DNA of 64,000 nucleotides from Beduinella massiliensis (GTDB lineage: Bacteria; Bacillota; Clostridia; Christensenellales; Aristaeellaceae). Of this stretch, positions 41,736-50,055 are shown piece after piece (the stretch's first letter is position 1; each line of letters starts with the position of its first letter). Below the pieces are notes generated by a model that made no database searches, was not told the DNA's origin, and saw only the letters and a program-made list of their open reading frames with translations. Location of the stretch: positions 3,669,894-3,733,893 of the forward strand of contig NZ_LT963430.1 in assembly GCF_900199405.1 (NCBI RefSeq). Direction: 5' to 3'. The translations under genes and the position numbers were made by a program.

Positions 41736-42833
41736 TTATACGATCAAATCCTCGAGCCTTCGCTTGGGTACGTAATGCACGCCGTCCGCATCGCGCCAGT
41801 AACGCGTATCGCCGCTTTCGGGCAAGTCGACCAGGCGCACATCCTCCACAGGCCTGCCCAACGCGATGACCAGCTCGACGAAGAACCGTTCCGCGCTCAA
41901 ATTCAGCGCGCGCAGCAGCTCCGTCCGTCGGACGTTTGCGAGCATGCACCCGCCAAGCCCCTTCTCCGTCGCGCCCAGGAGCATCGTCTGCGCGGCGATG
42001 CCCACGTCCGTCTGCCTGTTCTTTCCGACGCTCAGGTCGCTCAGCACAACGATGTAGCAGGCGGGCCGCTCGCCCGCTTTCGGCCCCGGCCAATCCGGCA
42101 GCGCCGCCGCCCAGCCCAGCGTTGCAAATACCCGCGCGCAGTCCTCCGGAGATGTGACGAGCCGGTACCTCAGCGCCTGCGCGTTCGCGCCCGAAGCCGT
42201 CAGCCGCGCAAGCTCCACGAGGCCGCGCAGCGTCTCCTCCGTCACGCGGACCGATTCATCGAACCGGCGATAGCTACGGTTTTTGATGACAAGATCCTTC
42301 AGCATGCGGTTTCCTCCCCGTCTTTTCATGTCCTGCACGCGCAGCAACTCGGCCAGCCGGCGCGCCGCGCCAAGCGGGCTGCCCCCGTTGTCGAAGGCGA
42401 TGTCGCACGTCTCGCGATAGCGGTCCTTCCGCGCTTCATACAGCGCCTGCATGCGTTCCGCCTTGTCGCCCGCGAGGTTTGGGCGCTCTGCCTGACTCAC
42501 GTCGCGCACCATGTCCGAAAGGCTCCTGTCCAGCAGCACCACGACGCCCGTTCGGCGCATCAGGGCGACGTTCTCGTCGCGCAGCACCGCACCGCCGCCC
42601 GTCGCCACCACGCACGGCTTGCCCGCCGCGATTTCACGCAGCGCCCTCGTCTCCCGCTCGCGAAAACCCGCTTCGCCCTCCAGCTCAAAAATCTTCGCGA
42701 TCTTCACGCCCGCCGCCTGCTCGATGCGCTCGTCCGCATCCACGAAGGGGCAGCCGAGCCGCTGCGCCAGCATCCTGCCGATGGTCGTCTTGCCCGAGCC
42801 CATCATGCCCGTGAGGTAAACGTGCTTACGCAT
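41736..42833 (-). CDS. aroK: Shikimate kinase-nitroreductase fusion
   Basis: One 365-residue frame with two enzymes. Residues 1-165 are shikimate kinase: Walker A GMMGSGKTTIG, shikimate-binding DADERIE, GGGAVLRD and lid Arg RPNLAGDK. Residues 177-365 are a nitroreductase (KNRSYRRFDES, LTASGANAQALRYRLVT, EKGLGGCMLANV). No stop separates them. An internal ATG at 42305 has GGGGAGG seven bases upstream, so the nitroreductase can also be made alone (189 residues). Last gene of the aromatic operon, overlapping pheA by 8 bp. I know no standard role for a nitroreductase in this pathway. Confidence 0.9.
   Translation of the reverse strand: MRKHVYLTGMMGSGKTTIGRMLAQRLGCPFVDADERIEQAAGVKIAKIFELEGEAGFRERETRALREIAAGKPCVVATGGGAVLRDENVALMRRTGVVVLLDRSLSDMVRDVSQAERPNLAGDKAERMQALYEARKDRYRETCDIAFDNGGSPLGAARRLAELLRVQDMKRRGGNRMLKDLVIKNRSYRRFDESVRVTEETLRGLVELARLTASGANAQALRYRLVTSPEDCARVFATLGWAAALPDWPGPKAGERPACYIVVLSDLSVGKNRQTDVGIAAQTMLLGATEKGLGGCMLANVRRTELLRALNLSAERFFVELVIALGRPVEDVRLVDLPESGDTRYWRDADGVHYVPKRRLEDLIV
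42306..42319 (-). promoter_or_regulatory. Internal ribosome-binding site in aroK fusion
   Basis: Minus strand GGGGAGG (42313-42319), 7-nt spacer, then ATG at 42305 beginning LKDLVIKNRSYRRF, the normal N-terminus of a nitroreductase. It argues for an additional, separate nitroreductase product. Confidence 0.7.
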
Positions 42834-43941
42834 GCTGCCTCCCCCGCGCAGCGCGGAAGACGCCGAGCAGCCTGCACTCCACGCAGTCCTCCAGCAGCGA
42901 TTCCTTCAGCACGTCCATGTACCGCTCCGAGACCTTGCCCTCCACGTCGACGTAGAACCGGTACTCCCAGTTCATGCCCGGGATGGGGCGCGATTCGATG
43001 CGCGTCAGGTTCATGCCCAGCGCCACAAAGCAGGCCAGCGCACGGTGGAGCGTTCCCCGCTCGTGACGGAGCGTGAAGGTCAGCGTCGCCTTGTCCGCCT
43101 CGGAATGGAACGGTTCGTGCTCGCCCGCGACGATCACGAAGCGCGTATAGTTCTGATCGAACGTCTGAATGTCCTCTTTGAGTACCTCGAGGCCATAGCA
43201 TTCGGCGGCCAGGCGGCTGGCGATGGCCGCGTGGCGCGCATCCCCCTCCTCCTGCACGCGCCGGGCGCTGCCCGCGGTGTTGTACTGCGCCGCGCGCTCC
43301 CAATTCGGGTGTGCGTCCAGAAATTCCGCGCACTGCATCAGGCCCTGCGCGTGCGAATAGACGCGTGTGATCTCCTCCAGCTTCGCGCCCGGCAGACCGA
43401 GCAGGCAGTGGCGCACGTGCACCATCTGCTCGCCTACGATGCGCAGGTTGCAGCGGCCCAGCAGGTCGTACACGTCGAACACCGAACCCGCAGAGGAATT
43501 TTCCAGCGGCACCACGCCATAGCGCGCCCGGCCCGCAGCCACCGCCTCGAACACCTCCGCGAAGCCGCGGCACTGCAGGCGCTCCTTTGCCTCCCCAAAG
43601 TAATCGATCAGCGCCTCCTCCGCGTATGCGCCGGGCACGCCGGAATAGGCCGCCGCCTGGGCGCCGCGCGAGAGCAGAATCTCCTGCTGCTCCGCCCGGC
43701 TGAGCGCCATGATGTGGCGGTAGAGCGACGCAAGCTCCCCGGATAGCGCCGGGTTCGCCAGCATTTCCGCGCGCGAGGCGAGCACGGCCTCCTCGCGCGA
43801 GGCGTCCAGCACGGGCATGCTGTGGTCGATCTTGTAGTCCGCGACGCCCTTCGCCGCCTCCATGCGCGCCTCAAACAAACGCACCATCTGCCGGTCAATC
43901 TCGTCAATGCGGCTTCGCAGCGTCCCTAAATCCTCGCTCAT
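42826..43941 (-). CDS. pheA: Chorismate mutase / prephenate dehydratase
   Basis: A 371-residue bifunctional P-protein that converts chorismate through prephenate to phenylpyruvate. Residues 1-85 are an AroQ chorismate mutase (LRSRIDEIDRQMVRLFEARM), followed by prephenate dehydratase (YSGVPGAYAEEAL, VPLENSSAGSVFDVYDLL, QNYTRFVIVA) and a C-terminal ACT domain (HERGTLHRALACF, the Phe-binding ESRPIPG). Feedback inhibition by Phe is expected. The start at 43941 has GGAGGAGG upstream; a longer frame upstream is only overlap with aroC. Confidence 0.96.
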   Translation of the reverse strand: MSEDLGTLRSRIDEIDRQMVRLFEARMEAAKGVADYKIDHSMPVLDASREEAVLASRAEMLANPALSGELASLYRHIMALSRAEQQEILLSRGAQAAAYSGVPGAYAEEALIDYFGEAKERLQCRGFAEVFEAVAAGRARYGVVPLENSSAGSVFDVYDLLGRCNLRIVGEQMVHVRHCLLGLPGAKLEEITRVYSHAQGLMQCAEFLDAHPNWERAAQYNTAGSARRVQEEGDARHAAIASRLAAECYGLEVLKEDIQTFDQNYTRFVIVAGEHEPFHSEADKATLTFTLRHERGTLHRALACFVALGMNLTRIESRPIPGMNWEYRFYVDVEGKVSERYMDVLKESLLEDCVECRLLGVFRAARGRQHA

Positions 43942-45029
43942 CTGCGCGTCTCCTCCTCCAGCATCAAATCCATCAGCGCGATCAGCATCGCGCTTTCCAC
44001 CACCGGCACCGCGCGCGGCACGATGCACGGGTCGTGCCGTCCGCGCACCTCGATTTGCGCGTCCGCAAGTCCTTCCACATCTATCGTCCGCTGCGGCTGT
44101 CCGATCGAGGGCGTCGGCTTGACAGCCGCGCGGCAAATCACCGGCATGCCGTTGGTAATGCCGCCCGTCACGCCGCCGTTGTGGTTCGTCTCGCAAACGA
44201 CGCGCCCATCGCGCACGCGCATCGCGTCGTTTGCAACGCTGCCGCGCGACAGGGCGAGCGAAAATCCGTCCCCGAACTCCACGCCCTTGACCGCTGGAAC
44301 GGAAAACAGCAGATGCGCGAGCGTGGACTCCAACGAGTCGAAGAACGGCGCGCCCAGCCCCGCCGGGACGCCTACGGCCGCGCACTCGACGACGCCGCCG
44401 GCGCTGTCCTGCGCAAGGCGCGCTTCCTCTACCCGCGCGCGCATCTCCTCCTCGCGCCCGGGGGCAAGCAGCGGAAAGCGCATTTCCCGCAGCGCCCGAA
44501 GCTGCGCCGCGGACACGTCCGCCGGGCTCATGCGCTCGTCCTCCACCCCGCCGATGGCGGCGATGTGCGCTGCCACCTCCACGCCCCTGGGCAGGAGCGC
44601 CTGGCGGCACAGCGCGCCTGCGAACACGAGCGGCGCGGTCAGCCGCCCGGAGAAGTGACCGCCCCCGCGCGGGTCATTTTGACCCTTGTACTTGACGTGA
44701 CCGGCAAAATCCGCGTGACCGGGCCGCATCAGGCGCTGCATCTGCTCGTAATCGCCGGAGCGCGTATTGGTATTTTCGATGATGCCGCACACGGGCGCGC
44801 CGGTCGTGTGTCCTCTAAAAATCCCGGAGACAATCCGCACCCGGTCCGCCTCCCTGCGGGCGGTGGCGGTGGGGTCGTTGCCCGGCGCGCGGCGCGTCAT
44901 GTCGCGAGCCACTGCCGCCTCGTCGACCGCGAGGCCGATGGGCAGGCCGTCCACGACCATGCCGATGGCCGCGCCGTGCGACTCGCCGAAGATCGTCAGC
45001 TGCAGGTTATTTCCCCAGGTCGAGCGCAT
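43938..45029 (-). CDS. aroC: Chorismate synthase
   Basis: A 363-residue enzyme making chorismate from EPSP with reduced FMN. Signatures GESHGAAIGMVVDGLP, DPRGGGHFSGRLTAPLV, ETNHNGGVTGGITNGMP and RGRHDPCIVPRAVPVVE. It overlaps aroA by 23 bp and pheA by 4 bp. GGGAGG lies eight bases upstream of the ATG. Confidence 0.97.
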   Translation of the reverse strand: MRSTWGNNLQLTIFGESHGAAIGMVVDGLPIGLAVDEAAVARDMTRRAPGNDPTATARREADRVRIVSGIFRGHTTGAPVCGIIENTNTRSGDYEQMQRLMRPGHADFAGHVKYKGQNDPRGGGHFSGRLTAPLVFAGALCRQALLPRGVEVAAHIAAIGGVEDERMSPADVSAAQLRALREMRFPLLAPGREEEMRARVEEARLAQDSAGGVVECAAVGVPAGLGAPFFDSLESTLAHLLFSVPAVKGVEFGDGFSLALSRGSVANDAMRVRDGRVVCETNHNGGVTGGITNGMPVICRAAVKPTPSIGQPQRTIDVEGLADAQIEVRGRHDPCIVPRAVPVVESAMLIALMDLMLEEETRR

Positions 45030-46326
45030 GCGTCATTCCTCCCAGCGATTCAAATTCCCGATAGAACGCGGGCGCGCTCTTTTTCACCGACTCCGCGCCC
45101 GACAGCATCATCTCCCCTTTGCAGAGCGCCGAGGCGACGCACAGCGCCATGGCGATGCGATGATCGTTCCAAGCGTCCACCGCCGCGCCATGAAGGCGCC
45201 TTCCGCCGCGGACGACGAGGCCGTCCGGCAGCTCCACCACGTCCGCGCCGAGCTTTGAAAGCTCGCTTCGCATCGCGGCCAGCCGGTCGCATTCCTTGAT
45301 GCGCAGCCGCCCCGCGTTTACGATGCGCGTTTCGCCCTGCGCGGCGCAGGCAGCCACGCACAGCGCGGGCACGAGGTCGGGAATTTGCGCGGCGTCGATG
45401 GTGACGCCGTGCAGCGCCGAGGGGCAAACGCACAGCGCGTCCCCCGCCCAGTACGCCTTCGCGCCCATGCTTTTCAGCACGTCCACCACGGCCCTGTCTC
45501 CCTGTACGGAGTCGGGCGAAAGCCCCGTCAGCCGCACGCCCTCGCCGTCCGGGGCGATCGCGCCCGCGACCAGATAGAACGCGGCGTGAGACCAGTCGCC
45601 CTCGACGGACACGCTGCCCGGGGATTCATAGTGCTGGCCGCCGGGGATGAAGAGCGTGCGCTCGTCCCGCCATTCGGAGGCGACGCCAAAGCGCGCGAGC
45701 ATGCGCCGCGTCAGCGTCACGTAGGCGCTGGATTCAAGCGCTGTCAAGAGCGTCAGGGTCGAATCCTCCTCGCACAGCGGCAGAGCGTAAAGAAGCCCCG
45801 TAATGAATTGGCTGGACACGTCGCCGCGCAGCGGCCAGTCCCCTCCCCGCAGCCTCCCCCGCAGGACTATCTGGCCGGGCGCATCCTGCCATACGGCGCC
45901 CATCTGCGCGAAGAGCTCCCGATATACTTCCTGCGGGCGCTCCATGAGCCGTCCCTGGCCGGTGAAGCGCACGGCTCCCCGCCCGTCGAGCGCGAGCGGC
46001 ATGAAGAAGCGCAGGGTCGATCCTGACTCGCCGCAGTCCGCCTCGCGCACGTCCCCAGCCGCCCTGCGCGCTCCGCCGCCGGCAAAGCGCGCGCTGACAA
46101 ATCCCTCCTGCGCGCCGCCAAGGGGCGTAATCTCCGATTTTTCCAGCAAGCCGAGCGCCTGCGCGCAGCGAATCGTCGCTCGGATGTCCTCCGAAAGCTG
46201 CAGGGGGGCCACATCACATGCCCCCTGCGCGAGCGACGCCGCGAGCACCGCGCGGTGCGAAGCGGACTTGCTGGGCAGCACGCGCAGCGTGCCCTGCAGC
46301 GGAGCCGGGGTCACGGTTCGTCTCAT
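45007..46326 (-). CDS. aroA: EPSP synthase
   Basis: A 439-residue 3-phosphoshikimate 1-carboxyvinyltransferase. Substrate-site motifs LPSKSASHRAVLAASLAQG, ADCGESGSTLRFFMPLAL, RLRIKECDRLAAMRSEL and DAWNDHRIAMAL are present. The loop residues around the glyphosate site (SGSTLRFF) are not of the usual LXNAGTAMR type, pointing to a divergent, class II-like enzyme; glyphosate tolerance is not asserted. RBS AAGGAGG. Confidence 0.96.
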   Translation of the reverse strand: MRRTVTPAPLQGTLRVLPSKSASHRAVLAASLAQGACDVAPLQLSEDIRATIRCAQALGLLEKSEITPLGGAQEGFVSARFAGGGARRAAGDVREADCGESGSTLRFFMPLALDGRGAVRFTGQGRLMERPQEVYRELFAQMGAVWQDAPGQIVLRGRLRGGDWPLRGDVSSQFITGLLYALPLCEEDSTLTLLTALESSAYVTLTRRMLARFGVASEWRDERTLFIPGGQHYESPGSVSVEGDWSHAAFYLVAGAIAPDGEGVRLTGLSPDSVQGDRAVVDVLKSMGAKAYWAGDALCVCPSALHGVTIDAAQIPDLVPALCVAACAAQGETRIVNAGRLRIKECDRLAAMRSELSKLGADVVELPDGLVVRGGRRLHGAAVDAWNDHRIAMALCVASALCKGEMMLSGAESVKKSAPAFYREFESLGGMTHALDLGK

Positions 46327-46407
46327 GTCTTCCTCCTTTTTAGGGGTTGCCCTCCCCCAAGCCCTGTTTACGGTTCACCGCTTCAGCGATCCGTTCCGCG
46401 CAGTTCC

Positions 46408-47466
46408 TTACAGCCGCTTCGCCAGCGCGTCCGCATCCACGCTATAGCCGAACGCCTGGCCGATCTTCCGAAGCGCGACGACCTCTACCCGCCCGCCGGA
46501 TGCCTTCTTATCCAGCCGCATAGCCTTTGCGAGCGCCTCCTTTGGCAGGTCGGGCGGCGTCACCGGCAGGCCGTACGCCGCGAGCACGCGCGCGATGCGC
46601 TCCGCCGTGCCCGCCTCCGTCACGCCCCAGGCTTCGCCCCAGCGCGCCGCCGCCACCATGCCCATGCATACCCCTTCGCCATGGAGCACCACGCCGTAGC
46701 CTGCCGCGTTTTCCACCGCGTGGCCCAGCGTATGCCCGAAGTTGAGCTGCATGCGCACCCCCTTGTCCAGCGGATCCTGCTTTACGTAGGCCGCCTTGAG
46801 CGCGCAGCAGCGGGCGATCACCTCGTCCAGCTGCGTAAAGAGCGCCGCGCGGCTTCCCGCCCGCTCGATCTGGGCAAAGAGCGCCTCGTCCGCGATGCAG
46901 CCGTACTTGATGACCTCCCCCAGCCCCGCGCCGACCTGTCGCTCGTCGAGCGTAGAGAGCGTATCCACGTCGATCAGCACCCGCTCCGGCTGGTAAAACG
47001 CGCCCACCAGATTCTTGCCGCGCGGAAGATTGACCGCCGTCTTGCCGCCCACGGAGGAATCCACCTGCGACAGTAGCGTCGTGGGCACCTGAATCAGCCG
47101 CGCGCCGCGCAAGTACGAAGCCGCCGCATACCCGGCGAGGTCGCCCACCACGCCGCCGCCGAGGGCGACCACGAAGTCCTTGCGGGAGAGCCCCGCATCC
47201 AAAAAGGCGTCGTACAGCGCGGTGAGCTGCGCGATGCTCTTGCTTTCCTCCCCCGCGGGCACGGTGAGGAGCGTCGCTTCCGCGCCCGCCTGCCGCAAGC
47301 CCGAAAGCACGGCCTCGCCGTAAAGCGGCGCGGTGTTCGCGTCCGCCACCACCACCGCGCGCCGCCCGGCGCAGAGCGATAGGTGCTCCGCCGCGCGCCG
47401 CAAAAGCCCGCGGCCGATCAGGATGTCGTAGCTGCCGTTTTCCGCCTCAACGCGTACGGTTTGCAT
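46408..47466 (-). CDS. aroB: 3-dehydroquinate synthase
   Basis: A 352-residue NAD- and metal-dependent cyclase. Signatures: VPAGEESKSIAQLTALYDAF, ALGGGVVGDLAGYAAASYLRG, TTLLSQVDSSVGGKTAVN, the metal His in LNFGHTLGHAVE and HGEGVCMGM. The start at 47466 is set by AAGGAGG nine bases upstream; the longer frame is spurious. It overlaps tyrA by 20 bp. Confidence 0.97.
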   Translation of the reverse strand: MQTVRVEAENGSYDILIGRGLLRRAAEHLSLCAGRRAVVVADANTAPLYGEAVLSGLRQAGAEATLLTVPAGEESKSIAQLTALYDAFLDAGLSRKDFVVALGGGVVGDLAGYAAASYLRGARLIQVPTTLLSQVDSSVGGKTAVNLPRGKNLVGAFYQPERVLIDVDTLSTLDERQVGAGLGEVIKYGCIADEALFAQIERAGSRAALFTQLDEVIARCCALKAAYVKQDPLDKGVRMQLNFGHTLGHAVENAAGYGVVLHGEGVCMGMVAAARWGEAWGVTEAGTAERIARVLAAYGLPVTPPDLPKEALAKAMRLDKKASGGRVEVVALRKIGQAFGYSVDADALAKRL

Positions 47467-48298
47467 GGTTGTATTCCTCCTTGCGCTCTGATGCCGCCGA
47501 AAGCCGCGCGCGCAGCGCTTCCCTTGAATCACCCCGCAGAAGCGCCACGTAGTCCGATAGCTTTTCGATCAGCTCCTGCGTCTCGTCCGCCAGCACGTCC
47601 CGGTTTCGCCAGAAGAGATCCGTCCACAGCGCCGCGTCCAGCGCGGCCACGCGCGTCGTTCCCCGAAAGGAGCCGCCCTCGAAGCCGTAGCTCGAAAGAA
47701 GCGCCTCCTGCTCGCAGATCGCCACCGCCAGCACGTGCATCATCTGGCTCGTGTAAGCGATGCGCCGGTCGTGCGTCAGGGGATCGGTGCGGATGATGTC
47801 CGCGCAGCCCATCGAAAGCGCCATGCGCTCGACGAGCGCGACCGCCCGCGGATCCTCGTTTCCCTCGGTCACCACGATGTAATGCGCCCCGCAAAACAGC
47901 GAGGCCGAGGCGTTTTCATAGCCGCCGCACTCCTTGCCCGCCATCGGGTGCCCGCCCACGAAGTGCGCGCCCGGTGAAAGGCCCTCCTTCGCCGCCGCGA
48001 AGACAGGCCGCTTCACGCCGCACACGTCCGTCACCACCGCGCCGGGGCGCACGCGCGCGCCGTGCTCCTTCAGGAACTGCACGCAGCCCTCCGGGTGCAG
48101 GCACAGGACGATCAGGCTCGCCCGCTCGATGGGCGCGTCCTTCGCGTCCGCATACACGGCGGACGCGACGCCCTCCGACAGCAGCGCCTCGCGGGTTTTC
48201 TCGTCCCGATCCACACACACGGTATGAAGCCCGTCAAATCCGCGCAGCGCCTTGGCCATGCTGCCCCCGATGAGCCCCAGCCCGATAAAGGCGATCAC
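47447..48298 (-). CDS. tyrA: Prephenate dehydrogenase
   Basis: A 283-residue enzyme of tyrosine synthesis (prephenate to 4-hydroxyphenylpyruvate). N-terminal Rossmann loop IGLGLIGGSMAKAL, then DVCGVKRPV, GGHPMAGKECGGYENA and THDRRIAYTSQMMHVLA with the catalytic His region. It starts at GTG 48298, which overlaps the aroF stop codon (GTGA), so the two are coupled. No ACT or AroQ domain is attached; pheA carries the mutase. Confidence 0.95.
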   Translation of the reverse strand: MIAFIGLGLIGGSMAKALRGFDGLHTVCVDRDEKTREALLSEGVASAVYADAKDAPIERASLIVLCLHPEGCVQFLKEHGARVRPGAVVTDVCGVKRPVFAAAKEGLSPGAHFVGGHPMAGKECGGYENASASLFCGAHYIVVTEGNEDPRAVALVERMALSMGCADIIRTDPLTHDRRIAYTSQMMHVLAVAICEQEALLSSYGFEGGSFRGTTRVAALDAALWTDLFWRNRDVLADETQELIEKLSDYVALLRGDSREALRARLSAASERKEEYNHANRTR

Positions 48299-49308
48299 AG
48301 CGTACGCTCCACGATCGGCGCCATCGCGTGGATTTTTGCCACGAGCTGCGCGAACTGGGGCGGCGTCAGCGACTGCGCGCCGTCGCACAGCGCGCGCGCC
48401 GGGTCGTTGTGCACCTCGATGATGAGGCCGTCCGCCCCCGCGGCGACGGCCGCCAGCGACAAGCGCTCCACCATCCAGGCTTTGCCCGTCGCGTGGCTGG
48501 GGTCCACGAGCACGGGCAGGTGCGAGAGCTGTTTGACCGCCAGCACCGCCGAAAGGTCCAGGGTGTTGCGGGTGTAGGTTTCAAACGTGCGGATGCCCCG
48601 CTCGCAGAGGATGACGTTGGGGTTGCCCGCAGCCATGATGTACTCCGCGCTCATCAGCCATTCTTCGATGGTCGCGGAAAGGCCACGCTTGAGCAGGATG
48701 GGCTTGCGGGTCTTGCCCAGCTCGCGCAGGAGGTCGAAGTTCTGCATGTTGCGCGCGCCCACCTGAATGACGTCTACCCGCCGGTCGAACTCCTCCACCA
48801 GCGCCGGGCTCATGATCTCGGTCACGATCGGCAGGCCGCTCTCCCGACTCGCCTCCTCCAGCATGGAAAGTCCCTCCAGCTTGAGTCCCTGGAACGCGTA
48901 GGGCGAGGTGCGCGGCTTGAACGCGCCGCCGCGCAGCATCGACGCGCCGCTCGCGCGCACCGCGAGCGCGATGCCGGTCACCTGATCGATCGATTCCACC
49001 GAGCAGGGCCCCGCAACCAGCGCGAGCTTCCTGCCGCCTATCTTGACGCCCCCGCAGTCGATGACGCTGTCCTCCGGATGGAACTTGCGGTTCGCCTTTT
49101 TGAAGGGCTCAGATACGGACATGACGCGCTCCACGCCGTCGCGCATCAGAAAATCGTTCGGGTCCAGGCTGGCCACGTCGCCGATGACGCCCAGCACCGT
49201 GCAGTCCACGCCGCTGTTTCGCTGCACCTGCATGCCGCGTCCTTCCAGCTCGTCCACGAGCGAATCGATGCTTTCCTCCGCGGTCTTCGGTTTCATGATG
49301 ATGATCAT
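48295..49308 (-). CDS. aroF: DAHP synthase (AroAI-beta type)
   Basis: First enzyme of the shikimate pathway, condensing PEP and erythrose 4-phosphate. 337 residues with the N-terminal FL/ACT-like domain (IIIMKPKTAEESIDSLVDEL) found in the Bacillus/Thermotoga type, then the barrel: AGPCSVESIDQVTGIA, RGGAFKPRTSPYAFQGL, QVGARNMQNFDLLRELG, LLKRGLSATIEEWLMSAEYI and VDPSHATGK. The N-terminal domain suggests Phe/Tyr or prephenate feedback. First structural gene of the operon, preceded by an attenuator. Confidence 0.96.
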   Translation of the reverse strand: MIIIMKPKTAEESIDSLVDELEGRGMQVQRNSGVDCTVLGVIGDVASLDPNDFLMRDGVERVMSVSEPFKKANRKFHPEDSVIDCGGVKIGGRKLALVAGPCSVESIDQVTGIALAVRASGASMLRGGAFKPRTSPYAFQGLKLEGLSMLEEASRESGLPIVTEIMSPALVEEFDRRVDVIQVGARNMQNFDLLRELGKTRKPILLKRGLSATIEEWLMSAEYIMAAGNPNVILCERGIRTFETYTRNTLDLSAVLAVKQLSHLPVLVDPSHATGKAWMVERLSLAAVAAGADGLIIEVHNDPARALCDGAQSLTPPQFAQLVAKIHAMAPIVERTL

Positions 49309-49345
49309 AATCGTTCCTTCTTTCCTCTCGTGCCCAATGCCTACG

Positions 49346-49383
49346 AAAAAAGGGGCCTCCGCCGCAATACGGCGAAAGCCCCT
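49346..49383 (-). terminator. Attenuator terminator of aromatic operon
   Basis: Minus strand stem AGGGGC / GCCCCT with an inner CGCCG-tattg-CGGCG, followed by a run of six T. It lies between the leader peptide gene and aroF, in the position of a transcription attenuator. A competing pairing of CCCG and CGGG just upstream is visible. Confidence 0.8.
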
Positions 49384-49422
49384 ACATCCCGTTTTTCCTT
49401 CGTTCCTCCGGGATTTACCGCT

Positions 49423-49524
49423 TTACGCGCAGCGACCACATTTTTGTACGCTCAAAAAGCCGTAGCTAAAATAAAAGCTAAAGCCATTAAATCGCACAAA
49501 GTTGTGGTTTATTTCGCGATGCAT
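49423..49524 (-). CDS. Phe/Tyr-rich leader peptide of aro operon
   Basis: A 33-codon frame starting ATG with a strong RBS (GGGAGGG five bases upstream) and ending TAA. Of codons 9-24, seven are Phe and two are Tyr (FVRFNGFSFYFSYGF), nine aromatic residues in 16. It lies 28 bp after the -10 of a consensus promoter and 40 bp before an intrinsic terminator that precedes aroF. This is the standard layout of ribosome-mediated attenuation: stalling at Phe/Tyr codons when charged tRNA is scarce would block the terminator. I infer sensing of both Phe and Tyr. Confidence 0.8.
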   Translation of the reverse strand: MHREINHNFVRFNGFSFYFSYGFLSVQKCGRCA

Positions 49525-49551
49525 ACGTACCCTCCCGCAAGGTTTGCGTTT

Positions 49552-49580
49552 AGTATAGCACCCCGCCGCGCCGATGGCAA
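49552..49580 (-). promoter_or_regulatory. Promoter of aromatic operon
   Basis: Minus strand TTGCCA, 17-bp spacer, TATACT. The transcript would start about 20 nt before the leader peptide ATG. Confidence 0.8.
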
Positions 49581-49688
49581 GCAAAACTTGCCCGACACAT
49601 CCACTTTTCCGTGTTTTCTTGCACCCTCGGTTTTATTTATGCAGCCCCGGGCGGCACAGTTTTTTCTGCGCGGCCGCACATAAAAAGC

Positions 49689-49717
49689 TTGACATCTGGA
49701 AAAGCTGGCGCTATAAT
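49689..49717 (+). promoter_or_regulatory. Consensus promoter of aspS-gatCAB operon
   Basis: Perfect TTGACA, 17-bp spacer, perfect TATAAT, immediately before the T-box leader. Confidence 0.9.
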
Positions 49718-49724
49718 GCCCCCA

Positions 49725-50023
49725 ATCTCATAGAGCGGCGTTGACGGAGACGAGTACCTCGCGTATTTCATCAGGGAGGCCTGGCCATAGACTGAGAGCC
49801 ACGCCGAAATCCCCGCCTGGGAAAGAACGCTCCTGAGCCGGCCTGCCGACCGCTGTCGCATAGGCATGCCCGTTTCCCGCGTTAAGGGTTCACAAGGCCG
49901 CAAGGCTTTTAAGTGGGCGATGACGCATGATGGTGCCTCTCTCGTCAATTTGGGTGGTACCGCGGGGGTGCTGTATTTTGCCGTTCCCGTCCCGAATCGA
50001 AACATTCGATTCGGGATTTTTTT
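49725..50023 (+). promoter_or_regulatory. T-box riboswitch, probably Asn-specific
   Basis: The T-box core GGGTGGTACCGCGG is at 49952-49965, and the antiterminator precedes an intrinsic terminator (CCCGAATCG at 49991-49999 with 50007-50015, then seven T). Stem I spans roughly 49735-49850. A candidate specifier is AAC (Asn) at 49826-49828 in GGGAAAGAACGCTCC. Binding of uncharged tRNA(Asn) would favour read-through into aspS-gatCAB. The specifier was chosen by eye and should be checked by folding. Confidence 0.85.
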
Positions 50024-50055
50024 ATTCCCGCAGAGAAAAAAAGGAGGTCTTCCCC

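Noticed and set aside
44023-45299. Long plus-strand frames across aroC and aroA
   Set aside because: Shadow frames of high-GC coding sequence; every functional motif lies on the minus strand.
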